NCBI GenBank assembly: GCA_937889545.1
Contig: CALAOT010000030.1
Location: 1 to 43,723, forward strand
Origin: an uncultured Opitutaceae bacterium
GTDB taxonomy: Bacteria; Verrucomicrobiota; Verrucomicrobiia; Opitutales; Opitutaceae
Reading direction: 5' to 3'
DNA: 43,723 nt
Shown: piece after piece, positions 18,034-28,392 of the stretch
How positions within the stretch are numbered: the stretch's first letter is position 1
Layout of the letters: each line of letters opens with the position of its first letter
Notes under the pieces: model-generated
Databases searched by the model: none
Seen by the model: the letters and a program-made list of their open reading frames with translations, nothing else
What the model was told of the DNA's origin: nothing
Program-made: the position numbers and the translations under genes

Positions 18034-19350
18034 ATGGCCACGTTTCAGACTCTGCCCGGGTTTCGCGACTTTTACCCCGAGGACCTCGCGAAGCGCACCC
18101 AGATCTTCCGCCTGTGGCGGCAGACTGCGGCGTCGTTCGGGTTCGTCGAGTACGACACCCCCGTCCTCGAGCCGCTCGACCTCTACCGGGCGAAGTCCGG
18201 CGACGAGATCGAGGGGCAGCTCTTCAGCTTCACCGACAAGGGCGGGCGCGAGGTCGCGCTCCGGCCCGAGATGACGCCGTCCGTGTGCCGCCTGGTGGGA
18301 GCCCGGGCGAACGCTCTCAAGCGGCCGATCAAGTGGTTCAGCATCGCCGAGTTTTACCGCTATGAGCGGATGCAGAAGGGCAGGGGCCGCTGCTTCTACC
18401 AGTTCAACGCCGACGTGTTCGGCGAACCGGGCCCCGAGGCGGAAATCGAGCTGATCGCCCTCCTGATCCAGTGCATGCGGGCGTTCGGGCTCACGGAGAA
18501 GGACTTCTGCGTGAGGCTGAGCGACCGGGACCTCTGGTTCCACTACCTTGCTGCGCTGGGGCAGGACGAGCCCAGGATCCGCTCCGTCCTGGGGGCCGTC
18601 GACAAGTACGAGAGGAACGGGCACGACGCCTTCAAGGGCTACGAGGAGTCCTTCGGGCCGATGGCGCCCGGGCTCAAGCAGGGCGTCCTCGACTTCCTTG
18701 GGATCCGCTCGTTCGGCGCGCTCGAGAAGGCGCTCGAATCCTCGGGGGCGTCGGCCGGGATGGCCGGCCGGCTGGCGCAATGGCGGAAGCTCCTTGGGGG
18801 GCTCGGCGCCATGGGCCTTTCCGACTTCGTCCAGGTCGACCTCGGCGTCGTGCGCGGGCTCGCCTACTACACGGGATTCGTCTTCGAGGCCTACGACCGC
18901 AGGGGCGAGCTTCGGGCGCTCGCCGGCGGCGGGCGCTACGACGACCTCGTGGGCAGGCTGGGCGGCTCGGAGCTCCCCGCCGTCGGCTTCGCCATCGGCG
19001 ACATGACCCTCGCCCTCCTGCTCGACGAGCGGGGGCTGTCGGCCGCGATCTCCCAGGCGCCCGACGTCTACTGCATCGTGGGAGGCGAACCGGAGCGCAA
19101 GGCGGCGTTCGCCGACATCAGCCGCCTGCGCGCAAACGGCTACCGCGTGGACTATCCCATGAAGGAGATGGCGTTCGGCAAGCAGTTCAAGGCGGCGGCG
19201 GACTCCGGGGCCAGGATCGCGCTGATCTACGGCACCGACGAGCTTGCGAGGGGCGTCGTCAAGATGCGCGACCTCGGCGGCCGGACTGAGCGCGACTTCC
19301 CGACATCCGAGGTCGAGGCGGCCGTGCGGGAGTTCTTCGAGGCCCGCTAG
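18034..19350 (+). CDS. hisS: Histidyl-tRNA synthetase
   Basis: Class II aminoacyl-tRNA synthetase that charges tRNA-His. The 438 residues begin FQTLPGFRDFYPED. Motif 1 region is YDTPVLEPLDLY. Motif 2 region is ALRPEMTPSVCRLV followed by WFSIAEFYRYERMQKGRGRCFYQFNADVFG. The histidine motifs are LGVVRGLAYYTGFVFEAYDR and AGGGRYDDLVG. The C-terminal anticodon-binding domain has FKAAADSGARIALIYGTDELARG. It could instead be a HisZ-like paralogue, but the intact motifs and anticodon domain favour a true synthetase. It sits downstream of the HU/IHF-type gene with a hairpin at its start. Confidence 0.95.
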   Translation: MATFQTLPGFRDFYPEDLAKRTQIFRLWRQTAASFGFVEYDTPVLEPLDLYRAKSGDEIEGQLFSFTDKGGREVALRPEMTPSVCRLVGARANALKRPIKWFSIAEFYRYERMQKGRGRCFYQFNADVFGEPGPEAEIELIALLIQCMRAFGLTEKDFCVRLSDRDLWFHYLAALGQDEPRIRSVLGAVDKYERNGHDAFKGYEESFGPMAPGLKQGVLDFLGIRSFGALEKALESSGASAGMAGRLAQWRKLLGGLGAMGLSDFVQVDLGVVRGLAYYTGFVFEAYDRRGELRALAGGGRYDDLVGRLGGSELPAVGFAIGDMTLALLLDERGLSAAISQAPDVYCIVGGEPERKAAFADISRLRANGYRVDYPMKEMAFGKQFKAAADSGARIALIYGTDELARGVVKMRDLGGRTERDFPTSEVEAAVREFFEAR

Positions 19351-19583
19351 GCTAGATATCCAGAGGAAGGCATCGCATATCTTGCTGCGCTCCCGGGAAA
19401 CGCGGATGCGCAGAATAGGGCAGGCACGACCTTCAGATGGAGAAACGAACATCAGTACGGATGCTATGAGGCCACCGAGCTCCTTGCTCGCTGGGGGCAA
19501 TTGTCTGGCCCCAATCGGATGCGGGCTTTCTGCTTACGGCCTTGGCAATTGGAGCTTTGAACCGCTGCTTTGGTGAACCTCGG
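19351..19583 (+). other. Leader of the low-G+C membrane-protein gene; nothing coding recognised
   Basis: A 233-bp gap where base composition drops sharply from hisS into the next gene. It holds a small inverted repeat, GGGGC...GCCCC, with a 9-nt loop near 19493-19512, and two GGCAATTG copies (one near 19496, one near 19545). No convincing -35/-10 pair or ORF was recognised. Confidence 0.4.
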
Positions 19584-22457
19584 ATGAATCGTCCAGCGCT
19601 TATCCGGAAAACCGCGTTTTGGGCGCTCCTGATCGCAATTGGACTGACTTACTCCCAGTCGGTTCTGACTCAAGACGCTCCATTCACAACCAATGAGCCG
19701 CAGGGGTATTACGGCGCATTGACCGACGCCTTCATGTCGGGGCAGTTGAACCTGAAGGAGAGGTTCGATCCGCGCCTGCTGAAGGCGAAGAACCCGTACG
19801 TGGCGCAGCTCGATGTTCTGCGACCCCACGATGCCAGTTTTTACAAGGGGAAATTCTACCTCTACTTTGGGGCAATCCCGGTGATTCTTGTGTACCTCCC
19901 GTGGAGAATGGTCACGGGAACGTGGCTTTCCGAGCATATCGGAACTGTCGTTTTCTGCTTCTCGGGCTTCATCATGGGCGCAGCCCTGTTGAGGCGGATT
20001 AGGGACAGGTATCTTCCGGATTGCGGCGATCATTGGCTTTGGCTCGGCATCGCAGTCATCGGTTGGGGAAACCCCGTTTTCTACCTCGCGCAAAATCAAT
20101 CTTTTTATGTCGTGGCCGCTAGCGCCGCTTTCTTTTGCATCATGTTGGTCGCCGTCTGCACCGAACGGGCGCTGGCTTCCGCGAGGGGTTGGACCCGATG
20201 CGCGTGGATTGCCACGGCGAGTCTTGCATACGGACTCGCGATTGGCTCCCGTCCCAACTTTGTTTTCGGCCTGCCGGTATTCATTTTGCCGTGCCTTTAT
20301 CTGTATGTGCGCATGCGCCGGAACGGCGGCGGCGGGTGGGGGCCGTGTTGGGCCTTTCTCGCTGCGGCAATCCTGCCGGCGGCCACCGTCGGTGCGGCTA
20401 TCGCCACCTATAATTTCCTTCGGTTCGAAAGCCCCTTTGAATTTGGGGCACGTTACGCCTTTCAGGGATCTGCGGGGGACATGCGGCACGCGAAACTCTT
20501 CGGAACGGCGTTCCTGAGGGGAAATCTTTTCAACTACCTCTTCAGTACCGCTCCCTACGTCCGGTATTTCCCCTTTTTCGCGATCAACCGGGCCTACGGT
20601 ATGGCGCTCTATCTGCCGTCCGTTCTCCTGGGGCCTCTGTATCTCCTGACCGTTCCATTTTGGCGGGCGCTCCGGGTCCCTGGGGCCCTCCTGGTGCTTT
20701 GCGTGATGCTCCTTGGCGTATTCGCATGCAATCTCCTGTCGCTGGGATTGTTCTTCTTGTTTGGCGAGCTTCGCTACATGGCGGACTTTGCCCCAACCGG
20801 GCTGCTGCTGGGCGCAATCGCGGGTCTGATTGTCATAAGCGGCGTGTCTAGGAGCAGCCTCCCGGTTCGATGTTCTGCCGCGCTCGTCGTGGGCGGCTTG
20901 TCCGCATTCTCCATTGTCAATGGATCCCTCGTGGCCCTGCAGGCGTCGACATCCCCATGGATCGCCAATGGCGTGGCCCGTTGCCTAGACCTTCCTGCAT
21001 ACTGGATCGAGCACGCCGTGGGAACCACGCAAGGCGCTTTGGAGATGAAACTGCAGTTTCCGCCGGGAAAGGCCGGTCGCCGCGAGCCTTTACTGAGCAC
21101 CGGCCTGCCCGGCCAAGGCGACATCGTGTATATCGAGTATCTCGGGGCCAGCCACGCCCGAATCGGTTTTTTCCATTTGGGCGCAGGGGGCCCAACGAGT
21201 AGCGAGTTTACACTTAGCCCCGGCCTGCATCGTGTGTGCCTATCATTGGGGTCGCTCTATCCCCCGAAGGAATCGCCACAATTCACCGGGTACGCCGCAG
21301 GTGCCGTTGCGGCCCTCAAGCGCCACTTCGAGGTGAGCGTGGACGGCGCTTCGGTCTTGAACACCGCCGCAAGCTTCTATTTTGCCACTCCGGGTCTGGT
21401 CTTTGTGGGCGCCAATCCGCTCGCAGGTGACGTGAGCGACTCAGCATTCACCGGTCGAATCGCCAGCATTAGGCGACTTGGGCTGCCACCCATCCAGGGA
21501 AATTCGGGGAAGCGTGGGGAAAGCGGCCCGCTGCGCCTGCACGTTCGATTTCCGAAGGGCCAATCAGGGCCTGGAGAGCCGCTCGTCAGCACCGGCAAGC
21601 AGGGGGCGGGGGACATCTTCTTTGTCACATACCTTGGCGGGAATCGCATCCGCTTCGGACACGAAGATATGGGAAGCGTTGTGACGACCGAGCCCGTTGC
21701 CATCGATTTCGACAAGGAACATGTGGTCGATTTGGAAATGGGATCGTTGTTTCCTCCGAAGGCCGACTTCGCCGGCCTGTCGGGCGATGAGATTGGCAGA
21801 ATCAAGAATCGCTACTGCGTAAGGCTCGATGGAAAACTTCTGATCGACGTGCCCCGGAGCTTTCAACCGAGCGAATCGAGCGAGGTTGTATGCGCGTTCA
21901 ACACGATTGGTGCGACCACGGCAGTCGAAATGTTTTCAGGCACGATCGACGCGATAGAGCGAATCAAGCCGACGCCTCCCCAAGAGGGAGTCCGCTGGGG
22001 GCCATTGGACGCCGTGGTCATCTTCCCAAATGACATGACCGGCCTTGCGGAGCCGTTGCTCGTGACCGGTACCGCCGGGAGGGGGGATTTCCTCTTCGTG
22101 CAATACGCCGACCAGGGCCACGTGCGCATCGGCTTTGATCACTGGTCCGTCGGGGGGGCCCTCGGCAGGAGCGTAGCGGTCGACTTGACCACGGCGCATC
22201 ACCTGGAGGCAACGATGGGATCATGCTACCCGCCAGCGGGCGACCGCGAGTGGCCCGCGCATCGGGCCGCCCGGAAGGATTGGCTAAAGGCGAACATCCA
22301 GATGAAGCTGGACGGCGCCGTTGTCTTCGATGCGAAGCTGCCGACATACGACGCACGACCCGATCAAATCACCCTTTGGGCGAACCCGATCGGTGGATCA
22401 TCCTGCAGGGAAAGGTTCACCGGGACGGTGCTGAAGGCCGAGAGGCCCAGTTGGTAG
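19584..22457 (+). CDS. GT-C-like polytopic membrane protein with three C-terminal repeat domains
   Basis: The 957-residue product is unlike its neighbours. Residues about 10-460 contain around ten hydrophobic segments. The first periplasmic loop carries DAPFTTNEPQGYYGALTDAF, LLKAKNPY and DASFYKGKFYLYFGAIPV (83-100), a pattern I associate with GT-C/PMT-like glycosyltransferase membrane domains. Residues about 486-957 are three tandem domains of about 150 residues each (starting near 486, 650 and 808). Their shared blocks are EPLL.TG..G.GD, a GS[LC][YF]PP block and a closing F.G.I..I.R. No function is known to me. ATG 19584 was chosen because the signal-like first helix follows it. G+C and codon use are lower than in flanking genes, suggesting acquisition. 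Confidence 0.75.
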   Translation: MNRPALIRKTAFWALLIAIGLTYSQSVLTQDAPFTTNEPQGYYGALTDAFMSGQLNLKERFDPRLLKAKNPYVAQLDVLRPHDASFYKGKFYLYFGAIPVILVYLPWRMVTGTWLSEHIGTVVFCFSGFIMGAALLRRIRDRYLPDCGDHWLWLGIAVIGWGNPVFYLAQNQSFYVVAASAAFFCIMLVAVCTERALASARGWTRCAWIATASLAYGLAIGSRPNFVFGLPVFILPCLYLYVRMRRNGGGGWGPCWAFLAAAILPAATVGAAIATYNFLRFESPFEFGARYAFQGSAGDMRHAKLFGTAFLRGNLFNYLFSTAPYVRYFPFFAINRAYGMALYLPSVLLGPLYLLTVPFWRALRVPGALLVLCVMLLGVFACNLLSLGLFFLFGELRYMADFAPTGLLLGAIAGLIVISGVSRSSLPVRCSAALVVGGLSAFSIVNGSLVALQASTSPWIANGVARCLDLPAYWIEHAVGTTQGALEMKLQFPPGKAGRREPLLSTGLPGQGDIVYIEYLGASHARIGFFHLGAGGPTSSEFTLSPGLHRVCLSLGSLYPPKESPQFTGYAAGAVAALKRHFEVSVDGASVLNTAASFYFATPGLVFVGANPLAGDVSDSAFTGRIASIRRLGLPPIQGNSGKRGESGPLRLHVRFPKGQSGPGEPLVSTGKQGAGDIFFVTYLGGNRIRFGHEDMGSVVTTEPVAIDFDKEHVVDLEMGSLFPPKADFAGLSGDEIGRIKNRYCVRLDGKLLIDVPRSFQPSESSEVVCAFNTIGATTAVEMFSGTIDAIERIKPTPPQEGVRWGPLDAVVIFPNDMTGLAEPLLVTGTAGRGDFLFVQYADQGHVRIGFDHWSVGGALGRSVAVDLTTAHHLEATMGSCYPPAGDREWPAHRAARKDWLKANIQMKLDGAVVFDAKLPTYDARPDQITLWANPIGGSSCRERFTGTVLKAERPSW
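21039..22454 (+). repeat. Three diverged tandem domain repeats in the membrane protein
   Basis: Protein-level repeats beginning near 21039, 21531 and 22005, each 440-490 bp. Corresponding blocks in order: REPLLSTGLPGQGDIVYIEY / GEPLVSTGKQGAGDIFFVTY / AEPLLVTGTAGRGDFLFVQY, then LGSLYPP / MGSLFPP / MGSCYPP, then FTGRIASIRR / FSGTIDAIER / FTGTVLKAER. The pattern suggests a beta-sandwich that may bind carbohydrate; this is inference only. DNA identity between copies is low, so the duplication is old. Confidence 0.8.
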
Positions 22458-22481
22458 GCGCCGACGTCGTACGGCCTCGAG

Positions 22482-22503
22482 GCGCGGCCCCAACAGGCCG
22501 CGC
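22482..22503. terminator. Perfect hairpin between convergent genes
   Basis: GCGCGGCC (22482-22489), loop CCAACA, GGCCGCGC (22496-22503): an 8-bp all-G/C stem in the 57-bp gap between the membrane-protein stop (22457) and the cdd stop (22515). Neither strand has a U tract, so it may be a bidirectional or Rho-assisted end, or a 3'-end stabiliser. Confidence 0.5.
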
Positions 22504-22514
22504 AGACAAGCAAA

Positions 22515-22925
22515 TTAGAGAAGGTCGCCGGGTCCGAACGCGCCGGGCAGAAGCGCGGAGAGCTCCGTCTCGATCCGCCCCTTCGCGTCGCAGACGCTGA
22601 TGACGAGCGCGTCCGGGCCGAACTCGTGGATCACCTGCCGGCAGGCCCCGCAGGGGGCCGTCGGCAGGCGCGTGGGCGTGTACACCGCCACCGCCCGGAT
22701 GGAGCGCTCGCCGGCGGCGACCGCCGAGAAGATGGCCGTTCGCTCGCCGCAGTTGCACAGCCCGTAGGAGGCATTCTCGACGTTGCAGCCGGAGTAGACC
22801 TTGCCCGAGCCGCCCAGGACCGCCGCTCCCACCGGGAAGCGGGAGTACGGGGCGTAGGCTCGCGCGGCCGCGGACCGGGCGGCCTTCTCCAGGCGGATGC
22901 GGGCGGATTCCGATATCTTTTGCAT
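22515..22925 (-). CDS. cdd: Cytidine deaminase
   Basis: Deaminates cytidine and deoxycytidine to uridine forms in pyrimidine salvage. The 136-residue product has the tetrameric-type length. Zinc and catalytic residues are seen in ENASYGLCNCGERTA (C59, catalytic E61) and PTAPCGACRQVIHEFG (C92, C95). RAYAPYSRFPVGAAV (23-37) is the usual substrate loop. The residue between the zinc Cys and catalytic Glu is Gly rather than the commoner Ala (CGE instead of CAE). ATG 22925 (MQKISESARIRLEKAA) was chosen; the frame continues upstream into Arg/Ser-rich non-homologous sequence. It lies 31 bp downstream of kbl. Confidence 0.94.
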   Translation of the reverse strand: MQKISESARIRLEKAARSAAARAYAPYSRFPVGAAVLGGSGKVYSGCNVENASYGLCNCGERTAIFSAVAAGERSIRAVAVYTPTRLPTAPCGACRQVIHEFGPDALVISVCDAKGRIETELSALLPGAFGPGDLL

Positions 22926-22956
22926 GGCGGTTTGGTGGACGGGCGCCGCTGGCGGC

Positions 22957-24147
<1,191 letters not shown>

Positions 24148-24166
24148 GGGCGTCGGGGTGCGGGGT

Positions 24167-25192
24167 CTAGTCCCAGTTTAGGATGATCTTGCCGCTCTTT
24201 CCCGAGCGCATGAGCTCGAAGCCCTCGCGGAATTCGGAATAGGGCATCCGGTGCGTGATCACCGGGGAGATGTCCAGACCGCTCTGGATCATCGCGGTCA
24301 TCTTGTACCAGGTCTCGTACATCTCGCGCCCGTAGATCCCGCGGATCGTGAGCATGTTGAACACCACCTTGTTCCAGTCCACCGCGGCGGCCGACGGCAT
24401 GATGCCGAGGAGCGCGATGCGCCCGCCGTGGGCCATGTTGTCGATCATGTCGTTGAGCGCGCGCGGATTGCCGGACATCTCCAGACCCACGTCGAAGCCC
24501 TCCCGCATCCCGAGCTCCGCCTGGATGTCGGGCAGGCGCTCGCGGGACACGTCGACCGCCCGGGTCGCGCCCATCTTGAGCCCGAGCGCGAGCCGGGCCG
24601 GGTTGACGTCGGTGATGACGACCTTGCGCGCGCCGCAGTGCCGGGCGATCGCGACGGCCATGCACCCGATCGGGCCCGCCCCGGTGACGAGCACGTCCTC
24701 GCCCACCAGGTCGAACTGGAGCGCCGTGTGCGTCGCGTTGCCGAGCGGGTCGAAGCACGAAAGGACGTCGAGCGGGATGGAGGGGTCGACCGGCACGGCG
24801 TTCGACGCCGGGATGCACAGGTACTGCGCGAACGCCCCGTTCCGGTTGACGCCCACCCCCTTGGTGTCCTTGCACAGGTGCCTGCGCCCGGCCAGGCAGT
24901 TGCGGCAGACCCCGCAGACGATGTGCCCCTCGCCGTCGACCAGGTCGCCCTTGTGGAAGCGCTGCACGGCGGCGCCGACCTTCTCGACCACGCCCACGAA
25001 CTCGTGGCCGATGACCATCGGGGTCTTGATCGTCTTCTGCGCCCATTCGTCCCAGTTGTAGATGTGCACGTCGGTGCCGCAGATCGACGTCTTCTTGATC
25101 CGGATGAGCACGTCGTTCGGGCCGGGCTCGGGCACGGGGACCTCCGTGAGGTCGAGGCCCGGGCCGGGCTTCAGCTTGGAAAGGGCAGGCAT
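24167..25192 (-). CDS. tdh: L-threonine 3-dehydrogenase
   Basis: Zinc- and NAD-dependent oxidation of threonine to 2-amino-3-ketobutyrate, which Kbl then cleaves. The 341 residues show catalytic zinc ligands C38, H63 and E64 ([17 protein letters not shown]), structural zinc Cys C93, C96, C99 and C107, the NAD motif [13 protein letters not shown], and the threonine-dehydrogenase-specific [13 protein letters not shown] 25192 (MPALSKLK) places the zinc Cys at residue 38, as in the known enzyme. ATG 25207, five codons upstream, is the alternative. Its 5' end is 135 bp from the divergent dgt start. Confidence 0.95.
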   Translation of the reverse strand: MPALSKLKPGPGLDLTEVPVPEPGPNDVLIRIKKTSICGTDVHIYNWDEWAQKTIKTPMVIGHEFVGVVEKVGAAVQRFHKGDLVDGEGHIVCGVCRNCLAGRRHLCKDTKGVGVNRNGAFAQYLCIPASNAVPVDPSIPLDVLSCFDPLGNATHTALQFDLVGEDVLVTGAGPIGCMAVAIARHCGARKVVITDVNPARLALGLKMGATRAVDVSRERLPDIQAELGMREGFDVGLEMSGNPRALNDMIDNMAHGGRIALLGIMPSAAAVDWNKVVFNMLTIRGIYGREMYETWYKMTAMIQSGLDISPVITHRMPYSEFREGFELMRSGKSGKIILNWD

Positions 25193-25327
25193 CGTGTTCG
25201 CGCTCATTTGGGTGTGCCCAATTCTTGCGCCTCGCCCCTTGCAAAACAATCCCGAACCGACGCTGCGCCGCGTCCGCTCCGGTGTTGCGTCCCCGGGCGC
25301 GGGGCTGTGCTCTGGGTGCGGCGCACG

Positions 25328-26596
25328 ATGACCAACCGATTCTACGGGACCTTCGACAGCGAGACCTACGGCGGCGGCCGAAAGACCGACTACCGCAACG
25401 CGTTCCAGATCGACCGCGACAGGATCATCCACGCGCACGCGTTCCGGAAGCTCCAGTCGAAGACACAGGTCTTTCTCTCGGGGGAGTACGACTTCTACCG
25501 GACGAGGCTCACCCACACGATGGAGGTCGCGCAGATCGGGCGCTCGATCTGCCATTTCCTGCGGACGCGCAAGGGGCCCCTGCGGGACGACTTCTATATC
25601 GACGCCGACCTGGTCGAGGCGATCTGCCTCGCGCACGACCTGGGCCACCCCCCCTTCGGGCACTCGGGCGAGCGAACGCTCCAGGAGCTGATGCGGGGCC
25701 GGGGAGGATTCGAGGGGAACGCCCAGACGGTGCACCTGCTGACGGCGACCATGTACGAGGACCGCTCGGGGGTTCGCGGGATGCAGCCGACGAGGGCCCT
25801 CCTGGACGGCGTCCTAAAGTACAAGACCCTGTTCGGCGAATTCCGGAGGCCCCCGGCCAACCACTTCCTCTACGACTCGCAGAGGGACGTGCGCCGGTTC
25901 GTCTTCGGGGGATCCCCGGTCCCCAGGAGCCTCGCCCCCGGGGAGAAGCTGAACGGGTTCAAGAGCATCGAGTGCCAGATCATGGACTGGGCCGACGACG
26001 CGGCCTACTCGCTCAACGACATCGTGGACGGGGTCAAGGCGGGCTTCCTCACGATCGAGAGGATCGAGGCGTGGGGGGACGCGAATGTCGGGGACGCGCT
26101 CGGGATGCGGCTGCTGGACGAGCTGCTGGACGCCGTGCGGGCCGACCGCCTCGCGGGCGTTGTGTCGGACCGGATCGGGGCGTTCATCACCGGGTGCCGC
26201 CTGCGGGAGTGGGACAATTTCATGGCTGCGAGGACCCACCGGTACAGCTTCGAGCTGGTCGTCGCGCCCGAGGCGCAGAGCCAGGCCCTCTTCTACAAGC
26301 GGCTGGCGAACGACATCATATTCGAGAGTCCGCAGCTTCAGCAGATGGAGCACAAGGCCCGCAAGGTGCTGTTCGACCTCTGGGATTCATGCTGGCGCAA
26401 CTACGTCGAGCCCGGGCGGCGGGTCGTGCGCATCCTCCCACCGGCGATCGGCGCCCTCGTCGACGCCGCCAGGGGCAGGCGCGCGAAGGCGCGCCAGATC
26501 TGCGACTGGCTCGCCGGCCTGACCGACGGGATGATCGTCCGCACGTACAAGAGGCTCTTCAACCCCGACTTCGGCTCGATCAGGGACCTGAGCTGA
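25328..26596 (+). CDS. dgt: dGTP triphosphohydrolase (HD family)
   Basis: Hydrolyses dGTP (and, in related enzymes, other dNTPs) to deoxynucleoside and triphosphate. The 422 residues show the HD metal set: H63 in [18 protein letters not shown]103/D104 in [16 protein letters not shown], and the later [17 protein letters not shown] block near 219-233. [20 protein letters not shown] at 39-58 is the usual opening of the family. The start at ATG 25328 is preceded by a possible GTG; the family opening supports ATG. A deoxyguanosinetriphosphatase-like protein of unknown specificity is the safe reading. It runs convergently to the HD-domain nucleotidase gene, 24 bp apart. Confidence 0.9.
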   Translation: MTNRFYGTFDSETYGGGRKTDYRNAFQIDRDRIIHAHAFRKLQSKTQVFLSGEYDFYRTRLTHTMEVAQIGRSICHFLRTRKGPLRDDFYIDADLVEAICLAHDLGHPPFGHSGERTLQELMRGRGGFEGNAQTVHLLTATMYEDRSGVRGMQPTRALLDGVLKYKTLFGEFRRPPANHFLYDSQRDVRRFVFGGSPVPRSLAPGEKLNGFKSIECQIMDWADDAAYSLNDIVDGVKAGFLTIERIEAWGDANVGDALGMRLLDELLDAVRADRLAGVVSDRIGAFITGCRLREWDNFMAARTHRYSFELVVAPEAQSQALFYKRLANDIIFESPQLQQMEHKARKVLFDLWDSCWRNYVEPGRRVVRILPPAIGALVDAARGRRAKARQICDWLAGLTDGMIVRTYKRLFNPDFGSIRDLS

Positions 26597-26620
26597 AGGC
26601 GGCGCGGGGCGGCTGCCGGC

Positions 26621-27220
26621 TCACGGCGCCGGGCGGGGAAGGCAGGGCTCGAAGGCCTTGGCGATCATCCGGGAGGTCTCCTCCCAGAGCGCCGCCGAGC
26701 CCTCGGCAATGTGCGAGTTGCGCGCGACCACGCGGTCCTGCGTGACCCCATGGCGCCTCCATGCGGCGCCCTCGGTGTTGCAGTTCAGGAGGCACGGTTG
26801 AAACCGGTCGATTGCCGCCGCGTACCTGGACTCGGGCGTCCGCCTGTCCTCGAACTCGTCCCAGAGCGCCCGGAACTCGGCGGCCTGGGCGCCGGGCAGC
26901 AACCCGAATATCCGGTCCGCGGCGAGGGCCTCGCGCTCGTGCTGGCCCGCCATCCTGGCCGTGTCGTACGCAAACGTGTCGCCCGCGTCGATCTCGACGA
27001 GGTCATGGAGGATGAGCATCTTCAAGACCCGCAGCATGTCCAGTCGGGGCTCGTTCGCGTGCTCGGCCAGCACGATTGCGGCGAGGCAGAGGTGCCAGGA
27101 ATGCTCGGCGTCGTTCTCCGGGCGGCGGCTCTGGGTGCAGAGCGTCTGCCGGAATATCTCCTTAAGCTTGTCGACCTCCAGGATGAAACGCACCTGCTCC
27201 CCGATCCGCGTATGGCTCAT
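26621..27220 (-). CDS. HD-domain 5'-nucleotidase (YfbR/HDDC2-like)
   Basis: The 199 residues match the HD_3-type nucleotidase family, which removes phosphate from deoxynucleoside monophosphates. Metal residues: H40 in RPENDAEHSWHL, H72/D73 in MLILHDLVEIDAGD and D138 in AAAIDRFQPCLLN. Its start overlaps the stop of the OpgC-like gene as ATGA, so the two are translationally coupled. Whether the substrate is a dNMP here is inferred from the family. No membrane segment is present. Confidence 0.88.
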   Translation of the reverse strand: MSHTRIGEQVRFILEVDKLKEIFRQTLCTQSRRPENDAEHSWHLCLAAIVLAEHANEPRLDMLRVLKMLILHDLVEIDAGDTFAYDTARMAGQHEREALAADRIFGLLPGAQAAEFRALWDEFEDRRTPESRYAAAIDRFQPCLLNCNTEGAAWRRHGVTQDRVVARNSHIAEGSAALWEETSRMIAKAFEPCLPRPAP

Positions 27221-28368
27221 CTGGTCGGACTAAGCCCCCATCCATCGGCTTGCGAGACCGGATTGGCGATGGAGGGGAGGGCCGGGGCGGGGAGCCGCGA
27301 CAATCGCAGCCTCGCCGCGGCGGCGGCGAAGAGGAGGGCGACGCTCGCAAGGGCGACTAGCGTCCGGCCGGCCGCGGTCGCGAAAAGCGCGGGGAACTGC
27401 AGGAGCTCCGTGATCGCCACGCTCTGGGTCGCAACCGCGAGGAGCGAGTTCCTGCCGAGGAAGGCCAGTGGGCGCGCCGACAGCGCCCAGGGGAACCGCG
27501 CGCCGAGGACCGCGACGAGGTAGGCGACGCAGCCAAAGTCGGCCATGCGCAGGAGCCCCAGCGCGGGTTTGTTGAGCAGCACGCCGAAGACGGCGTCGGG
27601 CCAGAGCGAGGGCCAGTTCGCGTGCCGGATGCCAATCCCGTACGCGGCGACGGTCGCCGCCGCGGTGAGCGCCCACGGGCTCGGCCGGGAAACCTGGGCG
27701 ATCCCAGAGGCGCGCGCGTGGCCGATCGCCACCCCGGCCACGAAGATGAACTGCCAGGCGAGGAGGTTGAACGAGCCCAGGTTCACCGGGTAGATCCGCG
27801 CGGCGTCAAGCGCGGGCGCCCATTGCGCCGCGAGCCAGACGGCGGCGCTGGCGGACAGGACGATCCAGCGGCGGCCCGACTCGAGGCCGCCGATCACGGC
27901 AGGAAGCAGGATGACGAAGCCGCAGTACATCGGCAGGAGGTCGAGGAGTCCCGGCTGGTAGAGGAGCGTGAGCCCCAGGCCCAGGGCCGCCGCCGGGTGC
28001 TCGAAGAAGAGCCTGGGGACGTCCATCGAGCAGAAGCCGCATGCGTACTCCGTCGCCTTGACGCAGAGGAAGGCCGCGGCGAAAGCCGCGGCGTGCCAGG
28101 CGTAGATGAGCCTGGCCCGGCCGACGGCGGCCGACCAGAGGGCCCCGGGCCCCCCGGCCCTGCGTTTGCGGGTGTAGACCCAGCCCGCCATGAGCCCGGA
28201 CAGGAACACGAATCCCTCGGCCGCCGTGAACACCCCGAGCGGCTGGTCGGTCACCCCGCGCAGCTCCGTCGGAAGGTGGTTGACCGTCATGCAGACGAGG
28301 AACAGTCCCCGCAGCGTGTCAAACCGCAGGTCCCTCGCCGCCGGATTGGTTTCTTGCTTGGCCTCCAC
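27217..28368 (-). CDS. OpgC-like polytopic membrane protein (putative acyl/succinyl transferase)
   Basis: The 383 residues are mostly hydrophobic, with about ten membrane segments. The N-terminus RDLRFDTLRGLFLVCMTVNHLP and VFLSGLMAGWVY are the characteristic opening of OpgC-type proteins, which in proteobacteria add succinyl groups to periplasmic glucans. The C-terminus has LAFLGRNSLLAVATQSV. No glucan synthesis gene (opgG/opgH) is nearby, so the substrate is not implied. GTG 28368 was chosen because the homologous opening follows within 15 residues. It is 24 bp from the divergent prolyl oligopeptidase start. Confidence 0.82.
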   Translation of the reverse strand: MEAKQETNPAARDLRFDTLRGLFLVCMTVNHLPTELRGVTDQPLGVFTAAEGFVFLSGLMAGWVYTRKRRAGGPGALWSAAVGRARLIYAWHAAAFAAAFLCVKATEYACGFCSMDVPRLFFEHPAAALGLGLTLLYQPGLLDLLPMYCGFVILLPAVIGGLESGRRWIVLSASAAVWLAAQWAPALDAARIYPVNLGSFNLLAWQFIFVAGVAIGHARASGIAQVSRPSPWALTAAATVAAYGIGIRHANWPSLWPDAVFGVLLNKPALGLLRMADFGCVAYLVAVLGARFPWALSARPLAFLGRNSLLAVATQSVAITELLQFPALFATAAGRTLVALASVALLFAAAAARLRLSRLPAPALPSIANPVSQADGWGLSPTR

Positions 28369-28392
28369 AGGGGATCGCGGACACCCTGTACC

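Noticed and set aside
24167..25735. Upstream extension of tdh to 25735
   Set aside because: The extra residues are antisense to dgt and lack similarity to Tdh. The zinc Cys at residue 38 supports the 25192 start.
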